A DNA stretch of 64,000 bases from Cryptomeria japonica (Eukaryota > Streptophyta > Pinopsida > Cupressales > Cupressaceae), in contig NC_081413.1 of assembly GCF_030272615.1 (NCBI RefSeq), forward strand, positions 560,021,945 through 560,085,944, given 5' to 3'. The position numbers were made by a program, and so were the translations under genes. Below, one piece after another: positions 11,027-22,516 of this stretch. Within the stretch, counting starts at the first letter, position 1. The number at the start of each line of letters is the position of its first letter. Under the pieces are notes generated by a model. It saw only the letters and a program-made list of their open reading frames with translations. It was not told the origin of the DNA and made no database searches.

Positions 11027-14000
11027 ATGGTGAACGGACTTAAGGTTGAAGATAGGCTTGAAGGTGCAACAAACTTCACTTCATGGAAATATAGAATTCT
11101 AATTGCACTAGAAGAAAATGTTCTTCTTGAGTTCCTCGAAAAAGATGATATATCTTAACCAGCTGATGAAGCTGAGAAACTTCAAATGAAGAATGGCATA
11201 AAGGCCAAGAAGATGTTGATTCATTCGGTGAAGGATCATTTAGTGCCTCTTATCTCCAAGATGTTAACTGCTAGATAAATGTTCAAAACCTTGGAAGGGC
11301 TTTATGAGATCAACAACACTAGTAGAGCCCTTGTTCTAAGGAAACAACTTCATCAAAAGAAGATGGCGAAAGGAGAATCAGACATATCGCAATTCATGAA
11401 GATTACTGAGTTAAGAGATCAACTAAGTGCCATTGGAGATCAAGTTGTGGACAAAGACCTAGTCATGTTGACATTGAATGGTCTTCCTCAATCTTGGGAA
11501 CCATTTATTCAAAGTGTTAGTGGGAGATCCAAATTTCTCAAGTTTGATCCTCTTCATGCAAATTGTATCCAAGAAGAATCTAGATTGGCTGCAAGGGGAA
11601 ATGGCCGAAACTCTCACAATGAAGACAACCATGTTCTAGCTACTCAAACTACAAAGAAGAAAGGAAGAGATTGGAGAAAAGGTAACTTCAAAAGAAACAG
11701 AGATAGAAGTTCAGTTTCCGCACCTAATTCTAAGAAGAAGAAAGATCTCTCCCACATCCAGTGTTTTAGATGTGACAAGTATGGCCACTATGCAAGAGAT
11801 TATTTAACAAGGCCAAAGCAACATGCTTCTATGGCGGATGTTAATGAAGTATCTCCTCAAAAGGAATCTAGGAACAACCAAGAAGGGTTTCTATTCATTT
11901 CTACCCTATCTAGAAATGTTCCAACCGATAGCAGCACTTGGTTGATTGATAGTGGCGCTTCTCGACACATCACAGGTTATAGGGAACATCTTTCAGACTT
12001 GGTGGAAAGAAAGACCAATCTTCAAGTGATAATTGGAGATGATGCATGCTACTCGGTGAAAGGCTCTGGATCTACCTCTCTCAACTTAGAATCTGGCATC
12101 CCTCTCCATCTAAGTGATGTCTTGTTCGTACCAGGAATCAAGAGGAACCTTGTCTCTATTTCAGCCTTAGAAGACAAAGGTTATCAAGTTGCATTTTCAG
12201 AAGGGAAAGTTCTTGCTTGGCCAAAGAACACTAGCATCAAGACAACACGTGTGATTGGGAACCGGCATGAGTCTCTATACAAGCTTTCCATTTGTCCAGT
12301 TCAAGCACTTCTGCATGACTCTTCCAGTTCTAGCGAGCTATGGCATAGAAGACTTGCTCATCTACACTACAAGGCCCTTCCATCATTGGAGAAAATGGTT
12401 AAAGGTGTACCTAAGCTCATCCATGAGCATGATGGCACTTGTAAAGGTTGTGCTATGGGTAAAATACTAAGAGTCCATTTCATAGCAGTGAAAGTAGGTC
12501 AAAAAGTATATTAGATCTTGTACATTCTAATTTATGTGGTCCTATGTCAATAGCATCCCTAAGTGGATTTTTGTATTATGTAATTTTCATAAATGATTAC
12601 TCTAGGAAGACTTGGATTTATTTTTTTAAGTCTAAAGAGTCTAAAGAAGTCCTAGATAGATTTAAAGAGTTTAAGGCCCAAGTAGAAAACTTGTCTGGAA
12701 AGAGGATTAAAGTCTTAAGGTCTGATAATGGAGGTGATTATTCTTCAGGATGCTTTCGTAATTTCTACATTGAAGTGGGAATTAAGAGGGAGCTTTGTGT
12801 TCCTTACAACCCACAACAAAATGGAGCAGCAAAAAGAAAGAACAGACCCATAGTTGAAGCAGCTAAAGCCATGATTCATGACCAAGAGTTGCAAACCTTT
12901 CTTTGGGCAGAAGCTTCTAGAACAGTAGTATATGTTCAGAACAGATGTCCTCATCGGATATTGCAAAATATGACTCCAGAAAAAGCTTTTTCAAGGGTTA
13001 AGCCCGAAGTCAGTCATTTGAGAATCTTTGGTTGTCCAGTGTATGTCCATGTACCTAAAGATAAAAGAACCAAGTTGGAACCTTATAGCAAGAGAGGAAT
13101 ATTTGTGGGCTACAGTGAAACTTCAAAAGCCTACAAGATTTACATTCCAGGACAGAAACAAATAGAGGTTAGCAGAGATGTTACATTTGAGGAAGACGTT
13201 GCATCTAAAGGTTCATGCATGGAGATAGATGATGATGACCCAGAAACTCCTCAAGACATGGATGTTGATCATATTCTTGAGATTCAAAGGGAGTCTACTG
13301 AACCAGTAGAGGCTATTGATCCAATTGAACCCTTGGAACCTACTAATGGTCCGAGAGACTTTGTCATAAGCAAGAAGAGACCTCTTTGGGCTAGGAAAAC
13401 TACGCAGGAGGCAGAAAAGTTTGCAGCTCCTAGAAGCACATTCAAAGAAAGCAAAAGACCTCAGAAATTTTCAAGCTATGTTGCATTAATGAGTAATATC
13501 ATTGAATCTGAACCTTCTAGTGTTGAGGAAGCTTCAAGTCATCATGTATAGAGAGATGCTATGGATGAAGAATATCAATCCATTATTAAGAATGATGTTT
13601 GGGACATTGTTCCAAGACCTGAAGGAAAATCAATTGTATCTTCCAAATGGCTCTTCAAAATCAAGCATGTAGTTGATGGAAGTATTAAGAAGCACAAAGC
13701 AAAATTTGTGGCTAGAGGATTCTCTCAGAAAGAGGGAATAGATTATGAGGAGACATTTGCTCCGGTTGCTCGCTATACATCCATTAGGACTATCATTGCC
13801 ATTGCAGTTGCAAAGGGATGGAAGCTACATCAGATGGACGTGAAGACAACATTTCTTAATGGTGTCATTGAAGAGGAAGTTTATATTGAGCAACTTGATG
13901 GCTTTGTGATTCATGGGAAGGAGTCTCATGTTTGCAGACTAAAGAAGGCTTTGTATGGCCTTAAGCAGGCTCCTCGTGCTTGGTATGAGAGGATTGATCG

Positions 14001-15072
14001 ATACTTGATGAGCTTGGGGTTCTTCAAGAATGATGCAGATCCAAATCTTTACTTCAAGGTAATTGATGGCGAGGCTCTTATACTAGTTCTTTATGTTAAT
14101 GATTTATTTATTACTAGAGAAGATCATCTCATTGACAAATGTAAGAAAGAGTTAGCTTCTGAGTTTGAGATGAAGGACCTAGGTCTTATGCACTACTTTC
14201 TAGGATTGGAGGTATGGCAAAGACCCAATGAGATTATTCTAAATCAAGGGAAATATACCATAGATATCTTGAAGAGATTTGGAATGATGGACTACAAGTC
14301 TACGTCTACACCTATGGAGACAAATTTGAAGAAGTTGAGTGAGTCTGCAGCTAGTTTGGATTTGGTAGATGCTACCATGTACAGACAGTTGATTAGTTCA
14401 TTGATGTATCTAGTCAATACTAGACCTGACATTTGTTATGCAGTGAGTGCTCTCAGTCAGTTTATGTGTGAACCAAGACATATTCATCTAGTTGCAGCAA
14501 AACATATATTGAGGTACTTGCGTGGCACTGTAGGATATGGGTTGAGATATACTTCAAGTGCAAATCTAAATCTGCAAGGATAATCTGATTTTGATCGGAC
14601 AGGGAGTGTTACAAATCGGAAGAGCACCTCAAGTTGTTGCTTCAGTTTAGGGTTTGCTATGGTTTCTTGGTGTAGCAGGAAGCAGTCTTCAGTGGCAATA
14701 AGTACTGCAAAAGCAAGGTATATTGCAGCATGTGTGGCAGCTCAAGAAGCAGTGTGGCTTCGAAAACTACTTGTAGGATTGTTTGGACAATCAATGGAGC
14801 CTACTGTCATTCATTGTGATAATTAGAGTTGTGTGAAACTTTCTGTCAACCCTGTGGTTCATGACAGAACAAAACATGTGGAGATCAAATACCACTACAT
14901 TTGAGATACGGTTCTAAGGAAAGCCATTCAACTGAGGTACATTAGCACTGATGATCAGATGGCCAATATTCTCACCAAGCCCCTTGCCAAAGTGAAGTTT
15001 GTGCATTTTCGACACAAGCTTGGAGTTGTGGAGAATGAAGCCCTTGCTGAGAGGGAGTCTCAGTATCAATGA
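11027..15072 (+). pseudogene. Copia gag-pol polyprotein, inactivated
   Basis: It starts ATG GTG AAC GGA; stops occur near 11157 and 11276. The open block 11279-12514 holds gag, a zinc knuckle (CFRCDKYGHYARDY, last Cys lost), protease (WLIDSGAS intact) and the pre-integrase zinc motif. A frameshift near 12515 leads to integrase, where the first Asp is Asn (HSNLCGPM), the second is present (LRSDNGGDY) and the Glu is Lys (NGAAKRKNR). After a stop at 13549 the RT frame runs 13561-14583; its YVDD box reads YVND. RNase H follows to about 15072 with further stops. Without DDE and YVDD residues it cannot move by itself. Confidence 0.92.
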
Positions 15073-15089
15073 TTTCTTGAGATGTACTT

Positions 15090-15233
15090 TAATGCATTCT
15101 TCTTTGTGAGGGAGAAGTTTCAGGTGCAAGCCCTTGTTAATGCATTCTTCTCTGTGAGAGATAAGTTTGAGGTGCAAGCCCTTGCTAATGCATTCTTCTC
15201 TGTGAGAGAGAAGTTTGAGGTGAAAGCCTTTGT
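15090..15233 (+). repeat. 48-bp tandem repeat, three copies, in the copia 3' region
   Basis: Copies start with TAATGCATTCTTCT at 15090, 15138 and 15186, an exact 48-bp period. Each also contains GAGAAGTTT or GATAAGTTT and GTGCAAGCC-like sequence. Because 48 is a multiple of three the repeat stays open in one frame, but no protein role is evident. It lies just after the pol stop. Confidence 0.9.
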
Positions 15234-15540
15234 ACCACCCTTTGGGAGTAGCCATGGTGGATGTCATGTTGAGAGACTCCATGACAACATCACTTGTGTT
15301 TATTCACCCTCTGGGAGCAACCATGGTGAACACCATGATTAGATGATGACATCACGTTGAGTGACTCCGTGATGGACACTTGTGTACATATCCATATCCA
15401 TACATGGGAGTAGCCATGATGGATGTCACCACGTTGAGTGCCTCCGTGATGAACTCTGTTTCACCCTCTGGGAGTAGCCATGGTGGATGTCATTCCATGA
15501 CATAGATATCAGCAAGGATTCCTCCCTATCTAAGAGGGAG
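15234..15540 (+). repeat. Degenerate 3' repeat block and polypurine tract of the copia element
   Basis: At least four imperfect copies of GGGAGTAGCCATGGTGGATG are seen (near 15242, 15314, 15408 and 15469), alternating with CACGTTGAGTG...CTCCGTGATG phrases. The block ends in the purine tract AAGAGGGAG (15532-15540), which would prime plus-strand synthesis next to the 3' LTR. Confidence 0.75.
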
Positions 15541-16173
15541 TGTTGGCGTATGTATCTACGGGAGTCTCCTTGGGGTCGATTTCACCAAATATGCAATTGG
15601 CCATCGACCTTGCATATTTGGAGTTGGTTGATAATTAATAAAGTGTGATGCATTTGTTTGGAAAATAAATATATATTTATTAAGGGGGGCCAACTTTTGG
15701 AGAAGTCTGCCACCCTTATGAAAGGTCACCGTGCTCTAATGAAGGGTGGTCTTGGTTCGAAGTGAGCCAACTCTTGATAAAGAGTCACCTTTGCTCGGGT
15801 ATAAAGGGAGATCGATTCTCCCCTCCTTGGCAATCAATATACACACACAATCATAGTCCACACATTCAAGGCAGATCGAATATCATACACAGCAGTTCAA
15901 ATAATATTCACTGCAGTCCAATCTTTCACATCAGATCAAATATCACCACCAGCAGTTCGTGTAACATCAAGTGTGGATTGTTTCATACATCTAGCTTCAA
16001 GGGGTCAAACGATTTTTTGTAAAGACATCTTGCTATTTGATTAATATAATAAGAGACATTTGTTGCTGGGTTTTTCTCCGTCATGTTGGAGGGTTTTCCC
16101 GGGGTATATGCTGTGCGAATTTGATTGAATTGTCTTATATCTCCATTCTATTAATCTGATCATAAAATTAACA
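15541..16173 (+). repeat. 3' LTR of the copia element
   Basis: It begins TGTTGGCGTATG and ends ...ATTAACA, followed by the GTTGG target duplication. It is the partner of 10292-10925. Confidence 0.93.
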
Positions 16174-16698
16174 GTTGGTTCCTGAATCAAGGCTTAAAAT
16201 GAAGGTTTTGACAACTTTTCATGATGCTCCTATGGCTGGCCACCCTAGGTTTTATAAGACTTACAAGCAAATCCATGAGAGATTTTCTACTAAGGGGCTT
16301 AAGAAGGAAGTCCTTAAGTATATTTGAGAGTGTCCTACATGCCAACAAAAAGAAACGAGCATACTTATCCTACTAGTTTGTTGCAGCCCCTACCCATTCC
16401 CAATCAAAAATGGGAAAGTATCTCTATGGATTTTATTACAAGGCTTCCCAAGGTGCACGGGAAGGATTGCATATGTGTGGTAGTGGACAGATTAACCAAT
16501 TGGCTTGATTTATGCCATTTTAGCAATGTTTACAGCAATTCAAGTGGTAGATTTATTCTTCAAGGAGGTTTTCAAGTTACGTGGGATGTCAAAAACATTG
16601 TTAGTGATAAGGACAGCAAGTTCATGAGTTTATTTTGGCAAAAATTGTTCAAATTTAGTGGAACAGAATTGACTCTTAGCACTAGCTACCACCTACAA
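16174..16698 (+). pseudogene. Chromovirus integrase, N-terminal part
   Basis: Continues the chromovirus frame after the copia insertion. It shows the His-His-Cys-Cys zinc-binding region (HDAPMAGHPRFYKT then ECPTCQQ), with a TGA stop between, and the first two catalytic Asp residues (ESISMDFITRLP and VSDKDSKFMSLFW) in another frame. It ends at TSYHLQ, where the solo LTR 16699-17685 begins. The catalytic Glu is beyond that insertion. Confidence 0.82.
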
Positions 16699-17685
16699 TG
16701 TCATGTCCCTGCTATGACACCAATATTCACACCATCACTAAGTATGTTAAGAAACACCTACACAAAGAAAACTGTCTTATTGAAAGACTTCACAATTTTC
16801 TGCATTCTCAATCAGACCGAGACAAAATAAGGAAAGGTGTTGACTCTATCCTATGGGATGTTAGCCATCTAACCAGCACCAATGCTTAGAACAATTTACA
16901 CATAACAATCTCATTATCATAATTTACACTGACTCTATGAGAGATGGGTTCTTTGTGATCTCTTATATATAGATGGGCAATAATGTATAAATCTTTATAT
17001 GTTTGTTGAAGTGCTGAAATCACCCATGGGACGGATAATAAGGGAATACAAGGAGGGAAAACAGTTATGAGGTCCTCTCCTAAGTACACCACCTTATGGT
17101 GGTGACTAGTAGTCCCATGAGGTCATGGGGGTGCAAGGAGTGTTGCCCTTGGGCTTAGGAGGGAAGGACTTTCAAGACACCCTATTGTAGTTTCCCTAAA
17201 ACCCTACCATGGCTAATCCTTAGATTTAGGAATCCCAATCATAGGGAGAAGGATAAAGGTAGTAAGGTAAGGGGAACGGCTATAGGACTCCTCACTAGGT
17301 ACACCCCCTCACATGGATGGCAAGGGCCACATTAGGCCAAGGGGGAAGGTATATCTGCTCTTGGGCCTAGGGTAGAGGATCATTCAGGCACCCTAACATG
17401 CCTTCTTATCCTAACTCCCCTATGGTTAAATTGCATCAATAGATAAGATGTATTTTATAATTTAATTAATGTTCCTAACCCTAGTTGGAAAGTTCTATGC
17501 TTTTGAATTAAGTTAATGTTTCTAAAAGGAGAGGTCTAGTTTATGATTATGTTTCAATGGTTTCCTAACATGTTTGCAGGGTACCAAACAAGTAAATGAC
17601 ATCATTAAAACTTTTCTATTTCTTGTTTTGCTTGGATTTGTGATTTAAGGCGAAACTAGGGCATTTAATAAAAGGGGACATTACA
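16699..17685. repeat. Solo LTR inside the chromovirus integrase
   Basis: The 987-bp insert starts TGTCATGTCCC and ends GGGGACATTACA, which are inverted LTR termini. No second LTR or internal region is present. The integrase reading joins across it (HLQ then INGQTEIVNKW). The flanking pentamers TACAA and TGTAG differ at three transition positions, so the target duplication is only suggestive. Similar TGTAATGTCCCC termini occur on the host chromovirus LTR and on the solo LTR at 19144. Confidence 0.7.
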
Positions 17686-18300
17686 TGTAGATAAATGGGC
17701 AAACAGAAATTGTCAACAAATGGGAGGAAGGGTACCTATGCAACTATGTTGCAGGGCAACAAAACGCATGGGTGAAATAATTGCATTTGGGTGAGTATTG
17801 CTATAACTTCACCTATCACATGACCATAAAGATGTCCCCTTTCATGGCATTATATGGGTATGGGGCTCCTAGCTTCTTTGATTTACTGTTTGGCAATAGT
17901 AGAGTGCCTAAGGCCAAAGATTTATTGCAACAGAGTCAAGATATCATGAGACCTTTGACAAATAACATTCAACATGCTCAAAATCAACAGAAGTTGCATG
18001 CAGACCAATACTGTGTTGAGCGAGCATTTGAGGCAGGGGACATGGTTTACTTGTGTTTACAGCCTTACAGACAATCCACACTCAAGAAGAGTGGGTAAGA
18101 GAAGTTGAAGCCATGGTTTTATGGATCATTCAAGATCTGCAAGAGGATTGGAGAGGTGGCAATGAGTTGGAGCTACCTAAGAGTAGCAAGGTGCACAATG
18201 TCTTCCACATATCTCACCTCAAGAAAGCACTTGGGCATAATGTGATTCCCTCTTCACAGTTGCCTCCTTTGGATGGCAAGGTAAATTGGTCTTAATTCTA
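17686..18300 (+). pseudogene. Chromovirus integrase, C-terminal part
   Basis: It resumes with INGQTEIVNKW, containing the catalytic Glu, then the core C-terminus (FTYHMTIKMSPFMALYG) and the DNA-binding region (HADQYCVERAFEAGDMVYL, SSKVHNVFHISHLKKALG). A frameshift lies near 18090. All three DDE acidic residues of this old integrase are therefore still visible, but stops and insertions have killed it. Confidence 0.82.
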
Positions 18301-18306
18301 GAGACA

Positions 18307-18436
18307 ATGATTGATTATAGGAAGCATACTCTATAGAAGATGATTATCGAGGAGTATTTGGTGAAGTGGAAGAATTTTCCAATAGAGGATGTGACTTAAG
18401 AGAGTGAGCAGATTTTACATCTAGATTTGAAATTTA
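18307..18436 (+). pseudogene. Chromodomain at the end of the chromovirus polyprotein
   Basis: One frame, crossed by two stops, reads DYRKHTL, EEYLVKWKNFPIEDVT and ESEQILHLDLKF. The YLVKWKNFP core is the chromodomain pattern of chromovirus integrases, known to direct insertion to marked chromatin. The second stop falls where the family has Trp (TGG to TAA-type change). This identifies the lineage. Confidence 0.8.
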
Positions 18437-19143
18437 TTGGGGACAAGCAATTCTATGGAGGGAGGTTGTCTCAGACCTAGTCAATTGATGCTTCCCATTA
18501 GCCTATTCCTAGGTTCTCCTATGCTATTTGGTGGTAGTTAGTTTTCTTGAAGAGCTCAGTTTTAGTTTTCTTGGCTTTCGACAACTCTATGGGTGTTCGG
18601 CTAGTGTTCTAGTTGGTGGCAACACTCCTTGTAGCATTTTGGGCCTTTTGGGTTGTTCTTCATAGCTCTTGGAGAATATTGCTCTTTATAGTAAGTTCTC
18701 ATTTTGGCACCTGCCATTATTGTTTAGCATCAACTATGTTTCTGCATGACTGGTCTCAATTTTCAATGCCCTGACAAGATTTTCGCAAATTGGTTAGAAT
18801 TATTATAATATTTGCACTAAAGTTACAAAGTAACATTTTAATATTCACTTTAGTGTTAAATATATAAAGTGAAGTAATGTTCCCCAAGTTGGACACCAAG
18901 TAAAGGGAACTTGGAAATTAAGTTGTTTTAAATTGTTAATGTGGCCTTTTCGAAGGAAATAAATTAATTTTAAATTTTAAATTCCCTCTTTTCCCCCCAA
19001 GTCTATATAAAAGGGTTTTGGCTCTCAGTCTCATTCATTCAGAGTTGCACACATACTGAAATGTTCTTCTAGAAGTTGATTGAGGAGGTAAATCCTCATC
19101 AATCTACACTAGTTTCGATGGTGAAAGATCCATCCTAGCTGGC

Positions 19144-20365
19144 TGTAATGTCCCCACTCTAGCAGATTGACCAAGTATATGTGCGTTAGCCTAGCTCTAC
19201 ATGGTCCCGAGGGCTAACAAAGGGTTTAAAGGGATCCTGGAGTGTTTTGGCCTAGTCATTTCCAGTTTGGGCCAAAACGAAGTTGATTTACTTAGTTTCA
19301 AGCATACTTACTATTTTTAGTAAGTCAACAGGACACAACGGGGGCTAGTTTTGGTGATTGGATTTGATACTCCTTGGCGAGAGCTTTCCGACGAGCTATC
19401 ACTCACGCTATTCGGAGTCCGATTGCTAATATATTTTAATGCCTGAAGTTTTATTAAAGAAACATTTAATTTAATTGTAAAATATTAAAGTGTTACTTTA
19501 ATATTTATTTTATGGAGATATGTGTAAATCAAAGGGGCAACCAAGGGAGACATAAGTGAATATTTTAATATGTTTTATATTGAACATGTTTTATCCCACA
19601 TTGCTTGAGTGAGTTGGGTCGCCCCTTGGAGAAAGAATAAAAGGGAGCTTTTGTGGCTTCATTGGGCATGTGGAATATGAGAAGAATTTGGTGTGTGAGT
19701 TGCAGATCCGTTCTTGGCATTAGAGGACGTCTATCCTCTCTTGTGACATTCTAGATGTCATTCCCTTGGGGTTTGGCCTTTGGAATCCTTTGCTATCAGC
19801 TTCATTTACAGGCAGATTGGGTGCTTTTTTCCAGCTACAAGCAGCAGTATTATTTGGTTGCATTTCCAGCTACAGGCCGCGACACTATTCACGTGGGTAC
19901 TATTCACGCGACACTATTCACGCGGGTACTATTCACGCGACACTATTCACGCGGGTACTATTCACGCGACACTATTCACGTGGGTACTATCCACCTGGCA
20001 CTATTCACACGGCACTATTCACCTGGCACTATTCATGTTACTGTAGCAGCAGAATTAGAAACTTTGGTTGGAACATTATGTCAAAATGCTGGAGTATTTA
20101 GTGAGTAGAAAATAACCTGCTATGTATTTGATTTTGTTAATTCTGGAAATAATATTATAACAGCAGTAGTTCAATTTCCAGCTTGCCTATTATTGTAAAT
20201 TCTTTTTAGTTCATGTTATGTGGTTTCATACCTATGCAAAGACTTAAAAACAAAAAAAAACATTGAAACATTAAACGGAGGAATAAGGAGTTGGCTGCAA
20301 ACTGTTTGACTAAATTCCTATCAGCAGTGGGGTTAGTTTTTGGGCATTCTAGGGTGTCCATTACA
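19144..20365 (+). repeat. Solo LTR with perfect CTGGC target duplication
   Basis: The 1222-bp insert runs from TGTAATGTCCCC to GGTGTCCATTACA and is flanked by CTGGC at 19139-19143 and 20366-20370. The flanks rejoin as in the chromovirus 5' LTR (CCTAGCTGG then TTGGTGTTTTCACA). It contains a TATA-like AGAATAAAAGGGAG near 19630 and a GC-rich minisatellite at 19883-20040. Confidence 0.92.
19883..20040 (+). repeat. 14/15-bp minisatellite (CTATTCACGCG type) in a solo LTR
   Basis: CTATTCA (or CTATCCA) recurs at 19885, 19900, 19914, 19929, 19943, 19958, 19972, 19987, 20001, 20015 and 20029. Spacing alternates 15 and 14 bp (a 29-bp dimer, four times), then stays at 14 bp. Units carry CACGCG, CACGTGG or CACCTGG, so there are repeated E-box/G-box-like cores. 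It lies about 250 bp after the TATA-like site. Confidence 0.92.
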
Positions 20366-20744
20366 CTGGCTTGGTGTTTTCACATAGGAAACACAAAATT
20401 TAATGAAGTCTAGAAATCTAGGGCTTCACAAAATGAAGGTTTTCAAGGTAAATTGATTGTGAGTTTTTTGGTGAATGTTGGCATTAGTTTTTGGGTCTTT
20501 TGTGTGTTGCTTCTATGTGATTTGCAGAGCTTCCTGATCTGGCCATATACTTCATTAAGCTAGTTGAACATGTTTTTGGATGCCAAGCTTGATGGATTGA
20601 GTTAATGGTTTTGGGTATTGCTTCAACTAATTTCTCAATGCTAGGCAACCCCTTTGCAAATTTTTGATAGTGGTTATTATCTGGCATTTATTTTCTAGTG
20701 AAATTGCCCCTTCCAGCTAGGTCATCTAAGTTGCCCCTTCATCA

Positions 20745-22445
20745 CATGATGTCACAATCCTCAATATCTCTATTTTTTTATTATTTAATGATTCGATTGA
20801 TTTTATTAATAATTGCAAATGCAATATTTGGTATTTTTAATGAATATATTGAAATATTTTGATTGTCATTGCACACATTTGAAATCCAAATTAGGAGAAT
20901 CTTTTCAGTTACATTTGTTAGTAGAAAAGAAGAAGCCGGAAACTGTATTTTAATGTTTAAGGCTAAATTTAGCCAAAAAATAATGTGCAAGAAATGACGA
21001 TTTAGCATGCAAAACTTCAATCATGATATCCTTCATAAAGAGCTTAACATAGTCGTATTTTGCATGATCTCCCGATCACATTCAAAGGACTTTTTTTACT
21101 CAATAGAATGGGTAGCTTCAATAATGGGCCATGGTAGAGGTGTTAGTACAAGGCCAGCTCATGCATCATCCTGGACAGCTTCCTTGGATAATCACATGGA
21201 AGGGGCAGATTGATGGAGATACTCGGAAGAATTGAAGGAATGCATAAAGGAGGGAACTGCGTAGAGAAAATTGGGGAGCCGAGTGGAATTAATGGAGGGT
21301 TTTAGCATTTTAAAGAAAGAAATTTACAAAGGAGAATAGATGTATAATGCACGGTGGATAGCAATGGAAAAAAACCATTCTTTTTATTTCAATTTGGAGC
21401 ATATCCTTAAAAAATATTGAGTTTTTATGCCAGTGCAAGGGGAGATTGGAAGAGCTTCCAACACCTAATAGACACACAACACATGCTCTCACAATTGTCC
21501 CAAGTGTTCTACATATGTCACATCCCTTGAAGAGTCCGTCAGTCTTTCCATTTCACCTTCCTACTTCCTTCTTGTCCTATATATAAAAGGAGAATTCGTT
21601 GTATACACACATGTTTTTGGATAGTTTCTTGGCTAATCTATTGTGCTTGATTCTTTTGTGGAAGTTCTGAATTTTGCATTTATTGTTTGCTGCTCCAACA
21701 TACGGTTGTATGCAAATCAGACCACTGGGAGCATCTGACCATCTCCAAGACATTTGACGACATTTCAGACATTCTCATCTATCCCAGGGACACGTCAGTT
21801 TCCACGGTAAAAAGGACCCTGATGTCCCTCAGTACCAGGGATGGGGACGTGAGTTGTCATTTGAGAGTAATTTAGCATTTGCACCTTCACAATCTATAGA
21901 AATTGAGCATAGCTTCTGAAAAGAACTGTGAGTTTTTAAATCAACATTTTGAATTGCCTTCCATATGTCATCATCAGGTTAACGAACTGAGTTGAAACCA
22001 CGGAGGATTATACAAAACATAGGCGACAGGAAACTCACACAGGTCTTTCCTGAAGCTTTGTTCAAGCATCAGAAGTATGATATGTCCCCTTTCTTGATGA
22101 GAATACCCAACCTTTGAAGATCGATTTTGAGGATTCATCGCTTCTAGTCTTTTCAAATTTGTTTGTGTTGTCAGAAGCAGGAATCAGTCTCCAAACTTAC
22201 TAGAGCATAATCTGGAAATTGGAAATGGATATAAGGACAGTTAAGATGCCTGATTTCTCCCTGCTTAGTTTGCGGCTGCTGAATTGTTCAAATTTTGCAT
22301 TAATTACGATAGATGGTTATTTTAATTGAAAAGAAAAGTAGTTTTAATTGAAGTCTGATAGTGAGCAGGGTTAGATTTAAAAAGAGAGAGGCCCTACTCA
22401 TTGATGTTTTGAAAAAAATTAGTCATAGTTCATGGAAGTAATTAC
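20745..22445. other. Non-coding stretch, probable intron 2 sequence
   Basis: No transposon or gene could be recognised. A TATA-like CTATATATAAAAGGAG occurs near 21580, and a locally GC-richer segment at 21720-21850 has no readable protein. If the CCD1 exons are correct this is the 5' part of intron 2 on the minus strand. Confidence 0.4.
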
Positions 22446-22516
22446 CAGTGATAACCAGCAACTGGAGTGAATTTAGGATTTGGGCCAACCCTCACGAACT
22501 CGCCATTCAAGCATTG
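22446..22516 (-). CDS. CCD1-like carotenoid cleavage dioxygenase, exon 2
   Basis: The 71-nt exon is flanked by an acceptor (ATGTGCCAG, ending at 22517) and a donor (GTAATT at 22445-22440). It reads [13 protein letters not shown], then KFTPVAGYH and the first two bases of Trp, a highly conserved block of plant CCD1. The start is in phase 0 with exon 1 and the end is in phase 2, matching the candidate exon at 2864. Both splice sites and the frame are intact. Confidence 0.88.

Larger units (their letters stand above)
10292..16173 (+). mobile_element. Ty1/copia retrotransposon nested in the chromovirus
   Basis: LTRs of 634 and 633 bp (10292-10925, 15541-16173) flank a gag-pol region in copia order (integrase before RT). 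Target duplications are GTAGG (10287-10291) and GTTGG (16174-16178), one mismatch. The chromovirus frame reads through the join with the GTTGG form, so the left copy is the mutated one. A purine tract AAGAGGGAG precedes the 3' LTR. The LTRs differ at roughly one base in twenty by eye, mostly transitions. Confidence 0.95.
4452..20744 (+). mobile_element. Ty3/gypsy chromovirus with four nested insertions
   Basis: The 5' LTR is 4452-6329 and the truncated, interrupted 3' LTR is 18467-20744. The internal order is gag, zinc knuckle, protease, RT, RNase H, integrase, chromodomain, which is the chromovirus plan. Removing the copia element (10292-16173), MITE (9092-9522) and solo LTR (16699-17685) leaves about 4.8 kb of internal sequence, a normal size. 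A second solo LTR sits in the 3' LTR. Coding regions carry many stops and frameshifts, so it is dead. The 3' LTR lacks about 780 bp of its 3' part relative to the 5' LTR, so target duplications cannot be tested. If the CCD1 exons are correct it lies in intron 2, antisense to that gene. Confidence 0.88.
18467..20744 (+). repeat. 3' LTR of the chromovirus, interrupted and truncated
   Basis: It is preceded by the purine tract GGAGGGAGG. It starts TGTCTCAGACC; relative to the 5' LTR, 11 bases (TAATGTCCCCT) are missing after the TG. A solo LTR occupies 19144-20365. Homology to the 5' LTR ends near 20744, and the last part of the LTR is absent. Confidence 0.8.

Noticed and set aside
16694..17690. 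TACAA/TGTAG as a proven target duplication
   Set aside because: Three of five positions differ; the reading-frame join supports the insertion, but the duplication itself is not convincing.
19755..20108. Three overlapping plus-strand open frames with His/Tyr/Thr repeats
   Set aside because: They are the three translations of the 14/15-bp minisatellite; repeat structure, not selection, keeps them open.
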